From assembly GCA_022828595.1 (NCBI GenBank), contig JAKGHH010000003.1, positions 10,602,934-10,666,933 of the forward strand: a stretch of 64,000 nucleotides of DNA, given 5' to 3'. Below, piece by piece: positions 16,563 through 28,500 of the stretch (positions are counted from its first letter, which is position 1; each line of letters starts with the position of its first letter). Under the pieces are notes generated by a model. The model saw only the letters and a program-made list of their open reading frames with translations, searched no databases and was not told the origin of the DNA. This DNA comes from Nelumbo lutea (taxonomy: Eukaryota > Streptophyta > Magnoliopsida > Proteales > Nelumbonaceae). A program made the position numbers and the translations under genes.

Positions 16563-17876
16563 ATACATATTTTAATATATATTATATATAAAAATATGGT
16601 TTCAACTATGATATGGAAAAGATAAGATATCTGGAAAACTTCTGACCAATCAATTGGAATCATAAATGTGGTAGCCAATCGGGTGTTATTTATCAAAATT
16701 CATGGGTGAGTTTTGATTGATCAAAACTCTTCCCATACCATACCTTTTCTACATCATAGATTTTAATACATAATATATTATACAATGTATATAATAAATA
16801 ATATATTTTAATACATAATATAATATATTTTATACATATTATATATATTATATGTTAATATATCATAGATAATAAAGTCTCGGTTTTTTTGGTTAACCAA
16901 ATTTCCAAACCTGAAAGTCAATTTTATAAAACCAAAATAATCAAAAACTGAAAAACAAAAACCAAAATTTTCGGTTCATTTTTTTGGTTTTAACCGAATA
17001 ATGCTCACCCCTAACTGCATGTCTTTATTTTGATGAAAGGTCTCCTTTTGCTTAAAAAGTTAAAAAATATATAAAAAGAGAAAGAAAAACGTAGTAGTAG
17101 AAAAGTTATTTTGGAATCGGATGAAAAGTCATTCTTTGATCTTGATTAATGGGCACTAAAAATAGAGTGGAAGACTAACCTAAGGATTCTATTTTCTTAA
17201 TGAAGGATATTCAGCATTTGTGTCAAGACTTTGAAGTCAGATTCTCCAAAGGGCTGGAAACTGTGGAGTATGAAGTTATAGGTCAAGGATTTTCAAGGCA
17301 TGCTGACATTTTATTTGATCCTCCAGTCTGATTGATAAGAAACCGTCTAAAAGTTGATAGTTTAAATTGTTCTTCGTGTCTTGTTTGTTCGGGTTTAAAT
17401 GTTGGTAGTTAGTGTTTGGTTTGATCTATTAGTTGTGCTGTGTCTTTTTAGTCGGTGTTTTGTATTGTTAGGGGCCACTTCTACGTTGTGGCCAGTAACC
17501 GTGCTCTTGGGTAGTGAATCACTAAGTTCACTACTGAATCTGAACTTTACAAGTAACATTTGGTTCCCAAATCAGAAATAATTAGGATAAATTGTTTCCA
17601 TATGGCAGCAACTGACCAAGTATATACATACTGACACTGTTGGAGACTAAAATAAAAACAACTCTATCCTCTCTATCTTTATGCGTGGCCGTATGTGTTG
17701 CGTGTACAAAGAAAAAACTTGGAATTTCTCTCGCATTGGCACTGAATGCGAATTTTTTTTTTTTTACTTTTCCAACATTTTCTCTAAAGCCAGAGAAATG
17801 GCGAAAAAAAAAAACATGTAGAAGAGAGATACTGGATAAATATATAAATGGAAGATGACAGGGCTAGTGACATTTT
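16563..17876. other. Intergenic between the element and the CASP-like gene
   Basis: AT-rich tracts (16570-16600 and 16740-16870), one CTATGAT MITE, and a CGGTTTT/AACCGA-rich repeat end ending near 17015 (AACCGAATAATGCTCACCCC). The stretch from 17020 to 17600 has the look of old retroelement 3' sequence but no motif I can name. The 3' UTR of the CASP-like gene lies next to 17877. Confidence 0.45.
16605..16759 (+). mobile_element. CTATGAT-family MITE, copy B
   Basis: 155 bases beginning CTATGATATGGAAAAG and ending ACCTTTTCTACATCATAG, so its ends are inverted. It contains CCAATCAATTGGAATCATAA and TTATCAAAATTCATGGGTGA, which are shared with the other three copies. Confidence 0.65.
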
Positions 17877-20297
17877 TTAAGTGGAGTAGCGAATACAGAG
17901 GTAATAGCCGGAGATGAGGGAACTGAAAGCGAAGGCGATAAATGCAAGGAAAGACATCCCGATGGAAGCACTTGCCATCTCTGTGAACTCGTCTTTCCCC
18001 CAGTTGGATTGCCAATCATCCACCCGAGTCGCCGCCGATGATGATGCCGATATCAGAAGATATGTCAATATCTGCCCATTTACAAAACAGACTACCCATC
18101 TTCAGTTCATCTTCTACATGGGGTGGGGGCTTTGATCAATTATCTTCCAAAGTTGTTCCCTTTCTTCCTACCCGGGTGTCTGTCATCGGTCTTAGGAACA
18201 GGATGGGAGCCCAATAGCCCATATCTTCCACTTGTCCCTGTTTTAAGATTCAGGAACCAAAGAGGGGATGGGTCCTCCATCTCCACTTCCACTAATCCTA
18301 GGTAGGTAGGTTATAGGTAGGGATTTAAAAGGTCCAATTCCATCATGAGATGGGTCCCAACTCTCAAAACTAGGCAGTGGCAAGTCAGATCATAGGCCCC
18401 CAGATCCATCCACTTTGCAAAAAGCCACACGTTTAAATGGAACCACCCTGATGATTACGCATTAGCTGAATTAGATAGCTGTTTGTGGGATCAAATCATT
18501 TTGTTCCACGCCAGTCATAAAATACAACGACAGATTAAGTGGTTGTGGGCCGTATGGGCCATATATACACTTTTATCTTTACGACTGTGTTGGAGCCAAA
18601 TGATTGTTCCCACACCTAAGTAAAACAGGAGTGCTATCTATCAAATTCAGTGAATCCTTTGTAACAGGCCCAAAAGATTCTCAAATTTTCCCTCAGGTAC
18701 CCGGCCCACAGCCGCTCCTCACAGAACGTACTTTACAGCCTGTATTGGGAATATCTCCGTCCTTTGTGTTATTATTCACAGTAGGATGGAGTTATGAGGT
18801 GCGTTCTGTGATGAACAGATAGAAAGATCTGCTCTTCACAAATGAGCGCTTCATTGGGAACATCTCTCGTGAATAATAATTAATAAATGGAAGAGATGTT
18901 TCCAATGTATGATAGGATGTACGTGTAAAGCGCCAGGTACGAAGAGCAGATCCGGTCTCTTTTAAAGGGTCACCATACGTCAGCACGGCCAAATGGAGAT
19001 CGGGTTCGATCAGGGCAAGCCCGTGCTGACACCGTCACGGCCTCTTGCAACCTTGCATTTGCATAGGAATACCTCTGACCGAAACAATAAAATAATAATA
19101 ATTAAATCACAAAATTAATTAATATCACATTAGTAATAAGAATCGCAATTATCAAAATTAGTAAAAAAAAAAAAAACTTGCCTGATCCATGGAGAAGTCA
19201 AAGAAACAGCGGAGTGGAAGAGGGATGACATGTTTAGCGGTGATCATGTGGTAGGAGAGTGTGCACGCCTGAAACCCAGCATACACAAATGCAATCACGG
19301 TCACGGATATGCAATACCTGCCATCGCCCATCAGTACATCAGATTAGATTATCAAATCATTCACTCACATGTGAGGAAGGGTTACTATAAGGCAGTGTTT
19401 GGTTTGAAAGAAAAAGGATAGAGAAATAAAGGGAAAGATAACTATAGGTCATAGGTTTCTTTACCTTTTCTTTCGAAACAAACACAGCCTAAATAAATAA
19501 AAATTCATGCAAAACAAAACTATTAACGTATAAAGTACTTGTACAACAAATAAACCAATAATAATAAATTAGGATCGTAGGTCACAACGTAAATATCGAA
19601 ATCTGGATATTGCCAGGTGGTTGGCTCACAGAAAAGGTCTCCTGTTGGCTGTAACCTGTAGCGAAGACTTGGGATCGAATCCCGCCTTCGTCAGGGGTTT
19701 TGATTATGTTACTTAGAAGAACAAAGAACATTTGGGGGAGTATTTTCAGCAGAAACGAACATAGAAGCTCAACAAAAACGAGTTTGAGAAGTTCGACCTG
19801 TATTCCTTGTATCTGTCGAAGGAATCACCGGCCCAACCTTGCGTCTTGTCGGCGGCCATGACCGAAAATGACACCAAGCAGAACACGGCCGCACATACCC
19901 TAAACCCTAATTCCGCCCTCTTCACCATCACTTCCCTCCTCGACCTCCGAAGAATGGATGACAACGCCCTCGATCGCCTCTCACCTCCTTCTTCAACGTT
20001 TCGCCCGTCTCCTCCCGAATCCACCTTCGTCGCCACCGATAACTCTTCCCGGATAGACCGGTTCACCACGATCACAGGAGAAAGGGATTTCACCGTCGCC
20101 GATGAAGGCACGTTGTCCGCCGGCGGCGAGACCGGTTTTTTCTCTTCTCTAGGAATGGGAGACCGAAGCGGAGAGTAGCGCTCGACGGCGACGATCGCCT
20201 TGGATGGAGACTTCTCTGATTGATTATCTTGGGGTGGGCTTTCTGGAGGTGGGTTGTATTTTTCTTCTGGCGGTGACCGGTGTGGTGAAGAAGCCAT
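17877..20297 (-). CDS. CASPL4A: CASP-like protein 4A
   Basis: Three exons right to left: 19798-20297, 19182-19317, 17877-18071, giving 276 residues. The first ~120 residues are a Pro/Ser-rich disordered tail ([20 protein letters not shown]) typical of the 4A subgroup. Four membrane segments follow: about 130-149 (with the conserved Arg in [11 protein letters not shown]), 168-190, 213-230 and 250-272. The phrase [18 protein letters not shown] after the third segment is the subgroup signature. CASP-family proteins are plasma-membrane scaffolds; Casparian-strip members organise lignin polymers, while the job of 4A members is unknown. Intron 1 (19318-19797) joins Y-R-Y. Intron 2 (18072-19181) has a GC donor (CAG|GCAAGT). 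The upstream leader has CT and GGGA tracts. Confidence 0.9.
19391..19489. mobile_element. 99-bp Tourist/Harbinger-type MITE
   Basis: Ends are inverted (GGCAGTGTTTGGTTTGAAAG against GGCTGTGTTTGTTTCGAAAG) and the element is flanked by TAA on both sides (19388-19390 and 19490-19492), the 3-base duplication expected of PIF/Harbinger insertions. It lies in intron 1 of the CASP-like gene. Confidence 0.75.
19611..19700 (+). repeat. Possible tRNA-derived SINE head
   Basis: GTTGGCTCA resembles a degraded pol III A box, and GGGATCGAATCCC about 45 bases on resembles a B box. I found no full cloverleaf, so it is not a tRNA gene; a SINE relic inside CASP-like intron 1 is the likeliest reading. Confidence 0.3.
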
Positions 20298-20349
20298 CTC
20301 AATCTGTGGTTTGGAGATGATTGCTTGTGTATTTCCTCTCCCTTTATTC

Positions 20350-20412
20350 TCTCTCTCTCTCTCTCTAAGTCTCTAAGCAAGCAAGGGAGGAGGGAGGGAG
20401 GGAGGGAGGGAG
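20350..20412. repeat. CT and GGGA simple repeats in the CASP-like leader
   Basis: On the + strand a CT dinucleotide run is followed within 20 bases by about six GGGA units. In the gene's orientation these are TCCC and GA tracts, just upstream of the ATG, common in plant core promoters and leaders. Confidence 0.7.
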
Positions 20413-20773
20413 GTAGCGTATGTTTGAACAGTTGGAGCTTGGGAAGTACCGAAGTAGTAAGATAAAAATTTATGTAAGTCGCTGCGGGTGGGTCCTGGGT
20501 CCACACCACCACAGACATAGACATGGTGAGAAATAGAAACACTGTCAAAGATTCTGTGTCTCGTAACACATAATAAAAAAAGAAGGAAGAGTTGGAAAAA
20601 AAAAAAAGAGGAGGAAGCATCATCTGAGATTACCCAACAAATTACCAAAGTGCTAGGTGCTATGCAAGAAAAAGATAGAGAGAGAACAAAATGCCCACTT
20701 TTCTGAAGCCACCACTCACTTCCTCATTCCTCTCTTTCCTTATTGCCTTCTTCATGGATACATTAATTTAATT

Positions 20774-21459
20774 GGAAAATTGTCAAAAATTCATATTCAT
20801 CACAACTTTTCAGAATGTCTAAAACTCATCATATCATTAATTTGACGTTAAAGAGGTTAATAGCTGTTAATATATTACCATTTTAATCTTCATAGAAAAA
20901 TATAAAATATATACATGTATTTTAATATTTAGATATGAGAAAAAGGAAAAGTTTAAAAAATATTTTCAAATATAAAATACATAAAAACACAGAAATTGGA
21001 AAATATAAAAAATCATAAAAATTGCACACAAAAAAAAATTCAAATTATAGAAACTATAGAAATTGAAAAACAAAATTATAGAAAAAACACCAAAAATTAT
21101 AGAAAAGCACAGAAATTGCAAATAAATAAAAAAAAGATACAGAAAATTTTATAGATTGTAGAAAATAGAAAAAAAGTAAAAAATAGAAATTATAATAAAG
21201 CACTAAAATGTAAAAAAGGAAAATTGAAAAATGAAAAAGACCATTTTCCTTTAACTCACCATTCAGGTGATTTAGTCATAAAAATTGTTATTTATGCTAA
21301 TATGGATACCTATGTTAAGAAATATTAACGGTGTACTAATGGAAGATGAATTTTAGAAAATAAAAACTTAGTGACATGATGAGTTTTAAACATTTTAAAA
21401 AGTTATGATGAGTTCATGAGAAATGCTGAAAACTTATGATGAGTTTTGAACATTTTCCC
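20774..21459. mobile_element. Mutator-type MITE, copy 1
   Basis: 686 bases. Left end GGAAAATTGTCAAAAATTCA, right end (inverted) GGGAAAATGTTCAAAACTCA. Flanks AATTTAATT and TAATTAATT are a 9-base duplication with two mismatches. The interior is A-rich with GAAATTGCAAA- and TATAGAAAA-type units, like the copy at 55272-56055, where the 9-base duplication is exact. Confidence 0.65.
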
Positions 21460-22589
21460 TAATTAATTAAACTAGTTGTAACAGTATAAGTTGTTTTGAA
21501 GCCTAGACAAAGCCCAATTTTGGTTAACTGCTACGACCACGTATGTGAGCCATGAGGCGGGTACTGCGGGCGGGTCTGTCTCACACTCACAGATTCCACT
21601 TTATTGATTAAATTATTATCAAACATAAGATTTGAAATTGACGCGTGGACTTTAACAGTGACCTACTTACCACCAAAGGAAGTAGTCAACCATAAAGAAA
21701 AACCCAAACCAGCCATCCAGGTGCGAGTTCTGTCTGTGATTTTTGTTAACAATCTGTAAAACCCGATTAACAACACGTTCAAACTTAACTTGCACAGTAA
21801 GTAGCAATCGTACAGCATACATATATTTCAATGAAGAAACAAAAAGACTTGCATGATGAAAAAGCGCTTTATTGAAGATTTCTTTGTTGAAGGGCTTTTA
21901 GATTCTTGATTTTGCGTCTCCCTTGGTTTCATTCCTTACCTTAACCTTTTTTCTCGAATCAATTTGTCTTTTTTTGGTTCGAATTCGACATCTCAATTCT
22001 CAAATCAATTCCAATTCATGTTCCTCCAAGGCCCAAGCCACCACCTCTTCCAAAGCAAACAAAAGAAAAATGGGGATTGGGGAGGGAATAGATAGCCAAC
22101 CCAGCTCACATCACATGCTGGCTGCAGCTGAAATTTTAAAGAAACAACTGAAAAAAGCGGGAGCTTCTTTAGTTTTAGATTAGAATCATTCGATTAGATG
22201 CACTCGTTGGTACAAGTTCACGGCAATGCCGGCAGTTGCATAGTCAGCTACAAAGCTAGCTAGAGAGTACACAACACAGAGGAAACAAGCCACATACGTG
22301 ATAAAGAATTAACACATGTTATGTAAGTTTTAAAACAAACTAATAAGACTATTATTACTTCCATTTTGTCACTGTGGTTTATCAGCCGCAACATAATATA
22401 CACCTCAGTAATTGCATGCAACAACACTATTAAACAGCACTGTATCGTAAACAGCCATTTAATTGCTACCCTCAAAACCCTGCTGCATAACATCTTCTAT
22501 CCTATGTACACGGATACCCTCTTGCATTCAAATTCTAAAGGGATTAAATGCATTTCCCCAATAGCACTCTCAGGTCAAAACAACTGACT

Positions 22590-25500
22590 TCATTCTGGAA
22601 GTTTCAGCCGGTTGAATAACACAAGGAAGCTTTGCTGTGGAACAACATAAAGGAATCCAAGGTCTGCACCTCTGGCATACGGCTCCATGCCCTGATTATA
22701 TATATATATAATCAACAGCTAGTAAATACTACAAAAATAAAGCCACTAAAATAAAAAAAAAAAAACACAAAAAGAAAGCAGAACAAACAAAAAACCTGAT
22801 TCTAACTCATTTTGTGGATAGGTACTTGAAAAAGAAAAAACAAAAGCAGAAACGAACAAACCAAAAAAGTTCAACTCATTGTGGATGGTTACTGAGGCAA
22901 GATATGTGAATGTGAATTGTGGATGGTTATTTCATTTGCATTCATTTTCTCCCATGAGAAGACTATACCTCCTCTCTCATCCAAGCCCCCAATAAATGGA
23001 CCATCAATCAGCCGAGCAATACTCTTCATGAGTTCGTCATGAAAGGTGAATTCCAATTGGCCTAATCATCTAATTGCATTGGTGAGACTCAACCATAAAG
23101 CAACAATCATGAAATTCAGAAGATAACTTTACCCCGCCACTAAGTTGGAGCAGTTCACCGTCAACCCATTGTGGATTCTTAAATCCAAATTCTGCTATTC
23201 TACCTTGACCTTTGTAACTTGCAACCTGAACAAGAGATCTTTCCAATCAGTTGCCATCAGAATATGCCTAAGCACCGATAGTCCCTACATAATCAAACTC
23301 ACAAGAATTGATCATTCAAACGGATGGAGCACAGTTAATAGAGTCACATCTGATATTGGACTCCACATGCCATGGCTACCTGAATCCCAGCTTTCATCTA
23401 AAAAGAAATGAAAGACTACTAGGGAATCTGGAAAACCATATTGAAATACACAAACCAAAATCTCCTATTTTAAAAATATAATTGGCCCATGCAGAGCAAT
23501 CTACAGGAATATCATAATGCCTGCTTCAGACTGCTGCAGAACAAATTTGGGTAGGGGGAAAAAGAAGCAAGAACAGGAATTACCACTCTAAGTTCATCTG
23601 GATACATCCCACTGTTGGGGATACGACTCATTTTACCAATTTTTGCCCGAAAAGTTACCTGTTACAAGAAATACATATTTGACTAAACAATATAAATGCA
23701 TGTATATCGATGTAAAACAAACACGATGAAGTTAAATTCTACAAACCTGACCAGCAGGAACGTTCAAATCCCCTGTCATCTTTACTGCCTCAACATACTC
23801 AAAAAACTCCACATCTGACCTTTTGTCTGTGTCATCCACCCCATGCCAGTTACCAAATTTACGCCTCAACTGTACCACCTCAGTGCCGTAAGGGCCAAAG
23901 GCCCCAACATAAAGGCCTGCATTTCAACCAAGCATTCTCATCCTCACAGAAATTGGTGGTTGTTTACATAGGAATCCCTGGTTATATTTGTTTTCACTCT
24001 AAGGGGCAGATAATATGGAGAAACAAGTTTACCATCAAATGGATCCAAATCATTTCTAGGGGTGGTGATCCAAGTGAAAATTGTAGTTCCAGATAGTCTA
24101 TTTCGTTTCTGAGCCTGACTTACAGCTAGCTTTACAATTTCGTGCACATCTCTAGAAACCTAAAAGAGTTAGCAACCAGTCAATTTATTTTCAAGAAAAT
24201 ATTCATAAGACAACAAGTTTGCACCTAGATCATGATTGAATTTCCTTGAAATGTAGAATACAATAAAATTCGAAAAGGAAGCAACAATATCTCCTCATAA
24301 GAATAGTGTTCTCAATTATATATAACAACTAGTTTCCAGATGGTGACGAACCAGTGGCAGATGTGAGGTCTGGATATGGTGGTGCTCCAACAGATGGTTG
24401 TGAGGACAAAGGAAACATCTATTTGGATATTCAGGTTGTTACTCGTTAGTATGCTTAGAGGGTTCAATTTGCCTGCAGCAAGGGCATCAAGAACCTAATT
24501 ACAGCAGTAGATTTGGCCTCAATCACCATAGTGATTAATAGCAAAGCTGATGGATCATGGTGTTATTGGGTCTAAAAGCCTCACAAGTCACAAGACATCA
24601 TATTTCAGAGGCTGATGCTACTTAGAGAGAGGAAAACAATATGAAGATTTAATATCTTCCTTTATCTAGTAGGTTACAAGTTTTTAATGTATTCCCACCC
24701 CCAAAACTCTCTGACACACCCTGCACCTTTTTGTGAAAGCAGCATTGAACAGCTTGTATATCCAAGAATGTCAATATTTCCTTTTAACAATATACATACT
24801 CAAATTTACCTATAGAAAGATCTTAAACTTGTACATGGTCAACAAATGAACGAAATAAAAAGTTGATGTGGAATAGAATTTTTTATTTGATAATTGATAT
24901 GGAATAGAATATTTTTTGCAAGCAACACCCTTCTAACCTTTAATAATTTCCAAAACTACATTGATAGAAAAATTAGGATGCAAAACTATCAGAAATGGAC
25001 CATTCAAAATGTCAAATAATATCAGTTCTATATCAAAATAAAAGTATAAACTTCATCTTAACTCACCTTTGAAGGAACCTTGTCTACACCCAAAAATTCC
25101 TTAGCAACATCAAGAGGCATGAGCTCAGAAATACCATTAGTTGCAATAGCTGCAACTCTGACCCTAGACACTTTACGTTCTCCAATGTCAGAATCCTCAC
25201 TTCTCCTTGGAACATGATGTACAAATTAATCCTTTTCAATATCCTTTATTTCAGCTGGGAATCGCATAAACCCATCCTCAGAAGGGGTATCCTCATTGTT
25301 ATGTAACAACCCACCAATAAAAACCTTCATGGCCATATTGTTTTCCTCTTCCCTTGTGTTGGTATCTCCTCCAGGAGCAACCCCCTCATGATGAATTTCA
25401 CCCAGGTCAACTTTGTCTGCAGAATTATCAGCAGATCCTGCCTTCTCATTGTCCTCCTGCATTGGCTGCTCCACACTGTCACTACCCTCTACTATCTCCT

Positions 25501-28500
25501 CTGGAACATTAATGTTCATGACTTTGACTTTTAATCCTGGAATTTTGTCTTTAAGAAAATCTATAACTCTTTCTATCCCTTCTTCACTAGCATCCTTAAC
25601 ATTGTTTGCACTCTTTTCGAGTTTCTCTGCCTCATCCTCTTCATCCACTGAAATATCTTCTGCAGAAGAATCGGTGGCAGAAGTGGTTGGACCATTTGAT
25701 GATTTTGATGTCGACAATGTAGAATTTGATGGCCTTTCTTTGACTCGCTGCAAGCATACTACCTGAAAGAGATTCAATATCAATAGCAGTAGGTATAAAT
25801 TGCAATAGAAAACCTAGATTACCTGACAAAAAGGCCATATGATGTCTACTGACATGAAATTAGGAGGTAATAACATGCCCATAAGGCAGCATCAAACAAC
25901 TGATGAATACCACTTAAGTAGCCTCTTACCAGTTACTTTAGTCACCATACAAAACAATGCAATAAATTAAATTTTTTACAATATAATATATTATTAATTT
26001 TCTGTCTTTATTTTTTGGTGGTGGAGAGGGGCGATATTTTACTCTTCACATGAGAGCAATGTTCTATGATACTGTAGTGAGAATGGGCCAAATAGGCCTT
26101 AGTGTTCTTTATTTCTTTTAAGTAGTATTTAAAAGTTATGTTTCTTAGTTATAGGCCTTAGTTATGGGCCGTATGGGCCTTCTTTTATTTTCTTTAACTA
26201 TTTCTTTAGTTCTGGCCGCCCCATTAAGGCCATCCAAGTAATTGTACTCAGACTTAGAATTATTAATAAAAGTGATGAAAGGGGGCTAGAGAGAGAGGTT
26301 CAAATTCTTCTTTTCTCTCTTCCCTTCTTTTCTTCTTCCACAACCTATTGCTGAAACTTCTTTCTCTTTCTCTCTTTTCTTCTTTTCTTGCATTATCTGA
26401 ATTACTGTAAGTGTAATTTTCAACTGATACACCATTATAGCAAGTCCTTAAAGCCTATTTAATGGTTATTATAGAATTCTCTAAAATGATAACCGACATC
26501 CCACCTTATGTTTTATGTCTTGTTGGCATCATTTGACACACACACATAACAAATGCATATGAAGGGTGCCACACAAAACCTATGGAACCAACCAATTGAA
26601 AAAAAACAAAGAAGTTATACATGTACCAGCTAAGTCCATTAGGACAGCCACTGCTGGTTCTCTGTTTGCAAGAGTGAGCCTAGTCAAATTTAGTATTTAT
26701 CCAGTCAGCTAGAGACAAAAACAGATTCTGTATCATCAAAACAGACTTCCTTGTGTCTCAAGCAAAGCTTTAATTAAATATGGCAAATACATATATTACC
26801 TGCATAATGTATGTATTATTGGAATCTTTGACAACAAAGATTTCGAACAATGGAGTCCCAGGAGTTGCGGTGACCAACTGCCTGAAACAAACAAATGTTA
26901 CTGATGTTCAATGGTAAGTAAGAAATTAGATAGAAACATTTAAATTAACCTCCACCTTGAACCGTAACTCCTTGCCACAAATCTGCCTACACCAGGGGAT
27001 ATTTGTACTAATTTTCCAAAGGGATCATCAGAATCCTTTGAACAACCCACCCACCACCCTACCTGTAAATAAAGAGAAAAAGGACATTAATAAGTCATAC
27101 CAAAAGCTTCATCTAGAGATATTCATTATTGTGATTTGCTGATTACAATGTACTATAGTCGAATTGAGCTGCATCTTTGTACTTAGCAAGTTAAAGATTG
27201 CCCACTCAAACATCTTGTTGTGGCTGCATGTATGAGCACGTGGCAGCCAACAGAGTAGGAGCTAACAAAAAAAACAACAAAACCAATTCAAAAAAGAAAC
27301 TCCTGTAATGCTTAATTCGCCAGTTTTCCACAACCAGTTCGTTGAAAAGTTCCTCTTGAAAACACTAGTTCAACATACCATGTTACCAACTCAGCATATA
27401 ATCAGATATACATGCTATTGCTAACATGTCCATGCTATTGAATTCTACATTTTCAAAGTTTTCTCAGCACAAGACCACTAACTAGTTAATAAAGGCCATT
27501 ACCCAATGTTGGTTCCAGACTTCCAGCTACTGGGGTCTAGGGAGGGGTAGACTGAACACAGTCCTAACCTTTGACATTTCTTGTACAAGCTACAAAGTGG
27601 TCACTCTCAGACTCGAACCACTTTCTCACACTTGCTAACATGAGATTTTACCATTACACCAAGTAATGGAGATCACATACAGGTAAAGAAACAAGTGCCA
27701 AAAGCTAGCATGCATCAGCATTTCCTAAGCTCCAGAACATGCATACAATGCAAGCAAGCATCTGAGTAGCTTCAGTTAGTTTAGTGTCAATTCCAGGCCA
27801 ACTAACATTAAAGGCACTTCAAAATGTGTATTGCACATCCATATTGGACATAGTATACTGGAAAACTTTATCAGGCACTTCTTGTGTGCCCAAGTTTTCC
27901 CTGTTGGTCATGTAAGAAAGAGACGATATTTAAGTTCTTTATTTATAGGATTACAAGATATAATGACTAGAAAAATTACCAGACCACTTCCTGTGAGTTT
28001 ACATAATACTGATGCATCACGGTAACGCTCTTCATCAATCGCATTCTGTCAATCAACAGAATCGTAAGATTAAATCTTAAAATATCATGCTAATTCATAC
28101 ATAATGCAACTAATTCAATCAATGAGCTAACCTTCAATTGTAACATAATTTCAGCGATAGCATCCTTAGATGTTGCCTCAGCAATAGCTGCTTTCAGTTT
28201 TGCAGCTTCCTCAAAGTCTTCTTTCTCAATTGCATCTTCTAGTTGAAACTATAAGAAAAAAATTACTGTTGAGAATATGTGGAAAGAGATAAATTTTGGT
28301 ATAGGAATTTATGCACCCCTATAAGTATGATAAAAGTATCAAAATAACTCATTCATGCACGTGCAGATTATTTCATGGCAAATAGATAAAAGATCACCTT
28401 TTCCATAAACAAATATCATAATTTTCTTTAAACCAGAAAACCAGCATCAAACACTGAATCAGTGTTGCCAAAAACTGATCAAAATGTTTTATAATTCACA

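Larger units (their letters stand above)
20298..22589. other. Intergenic, promoter of CASP-like gene and 3' flank of EXECUTER 2
   Basis: Next to 20297 are CT repeats (20350-20368) and GGGA repeats (20386-20412) in the likely leader. A Mutator-type MITE occupies 20774-21459. An 86-codon open frame at 21923-22183 is not recognised and lacks supporting features. Confidence 0.5.

Noticed and set aside
17020..17600. Retroelement gene fragment
   Set aside because: The sequence feels like retroelement 3' sequence (a loose EDIQHLCQDFEVRF phrase), but no catalytic or diagnostic motif is present.
18792..18992. 66-codon open frame in CASP-like intron 2
   Set aside because: Lies within an intron fixed by the protein join Q-I-L-T; no homology seen.
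19611..19700. tRNA gene
   Set aside because: Only A/B-box-like phrases; no acceptor or anticodon stem could be paired.
21923..22183. 86-codon open frame (+) ending KKQLKKAGASLVLD
   Set aside because: No ATG at the start of the frame, no recognisable family and no splice signals. It might be a leader or short exon, but I cannot support it.
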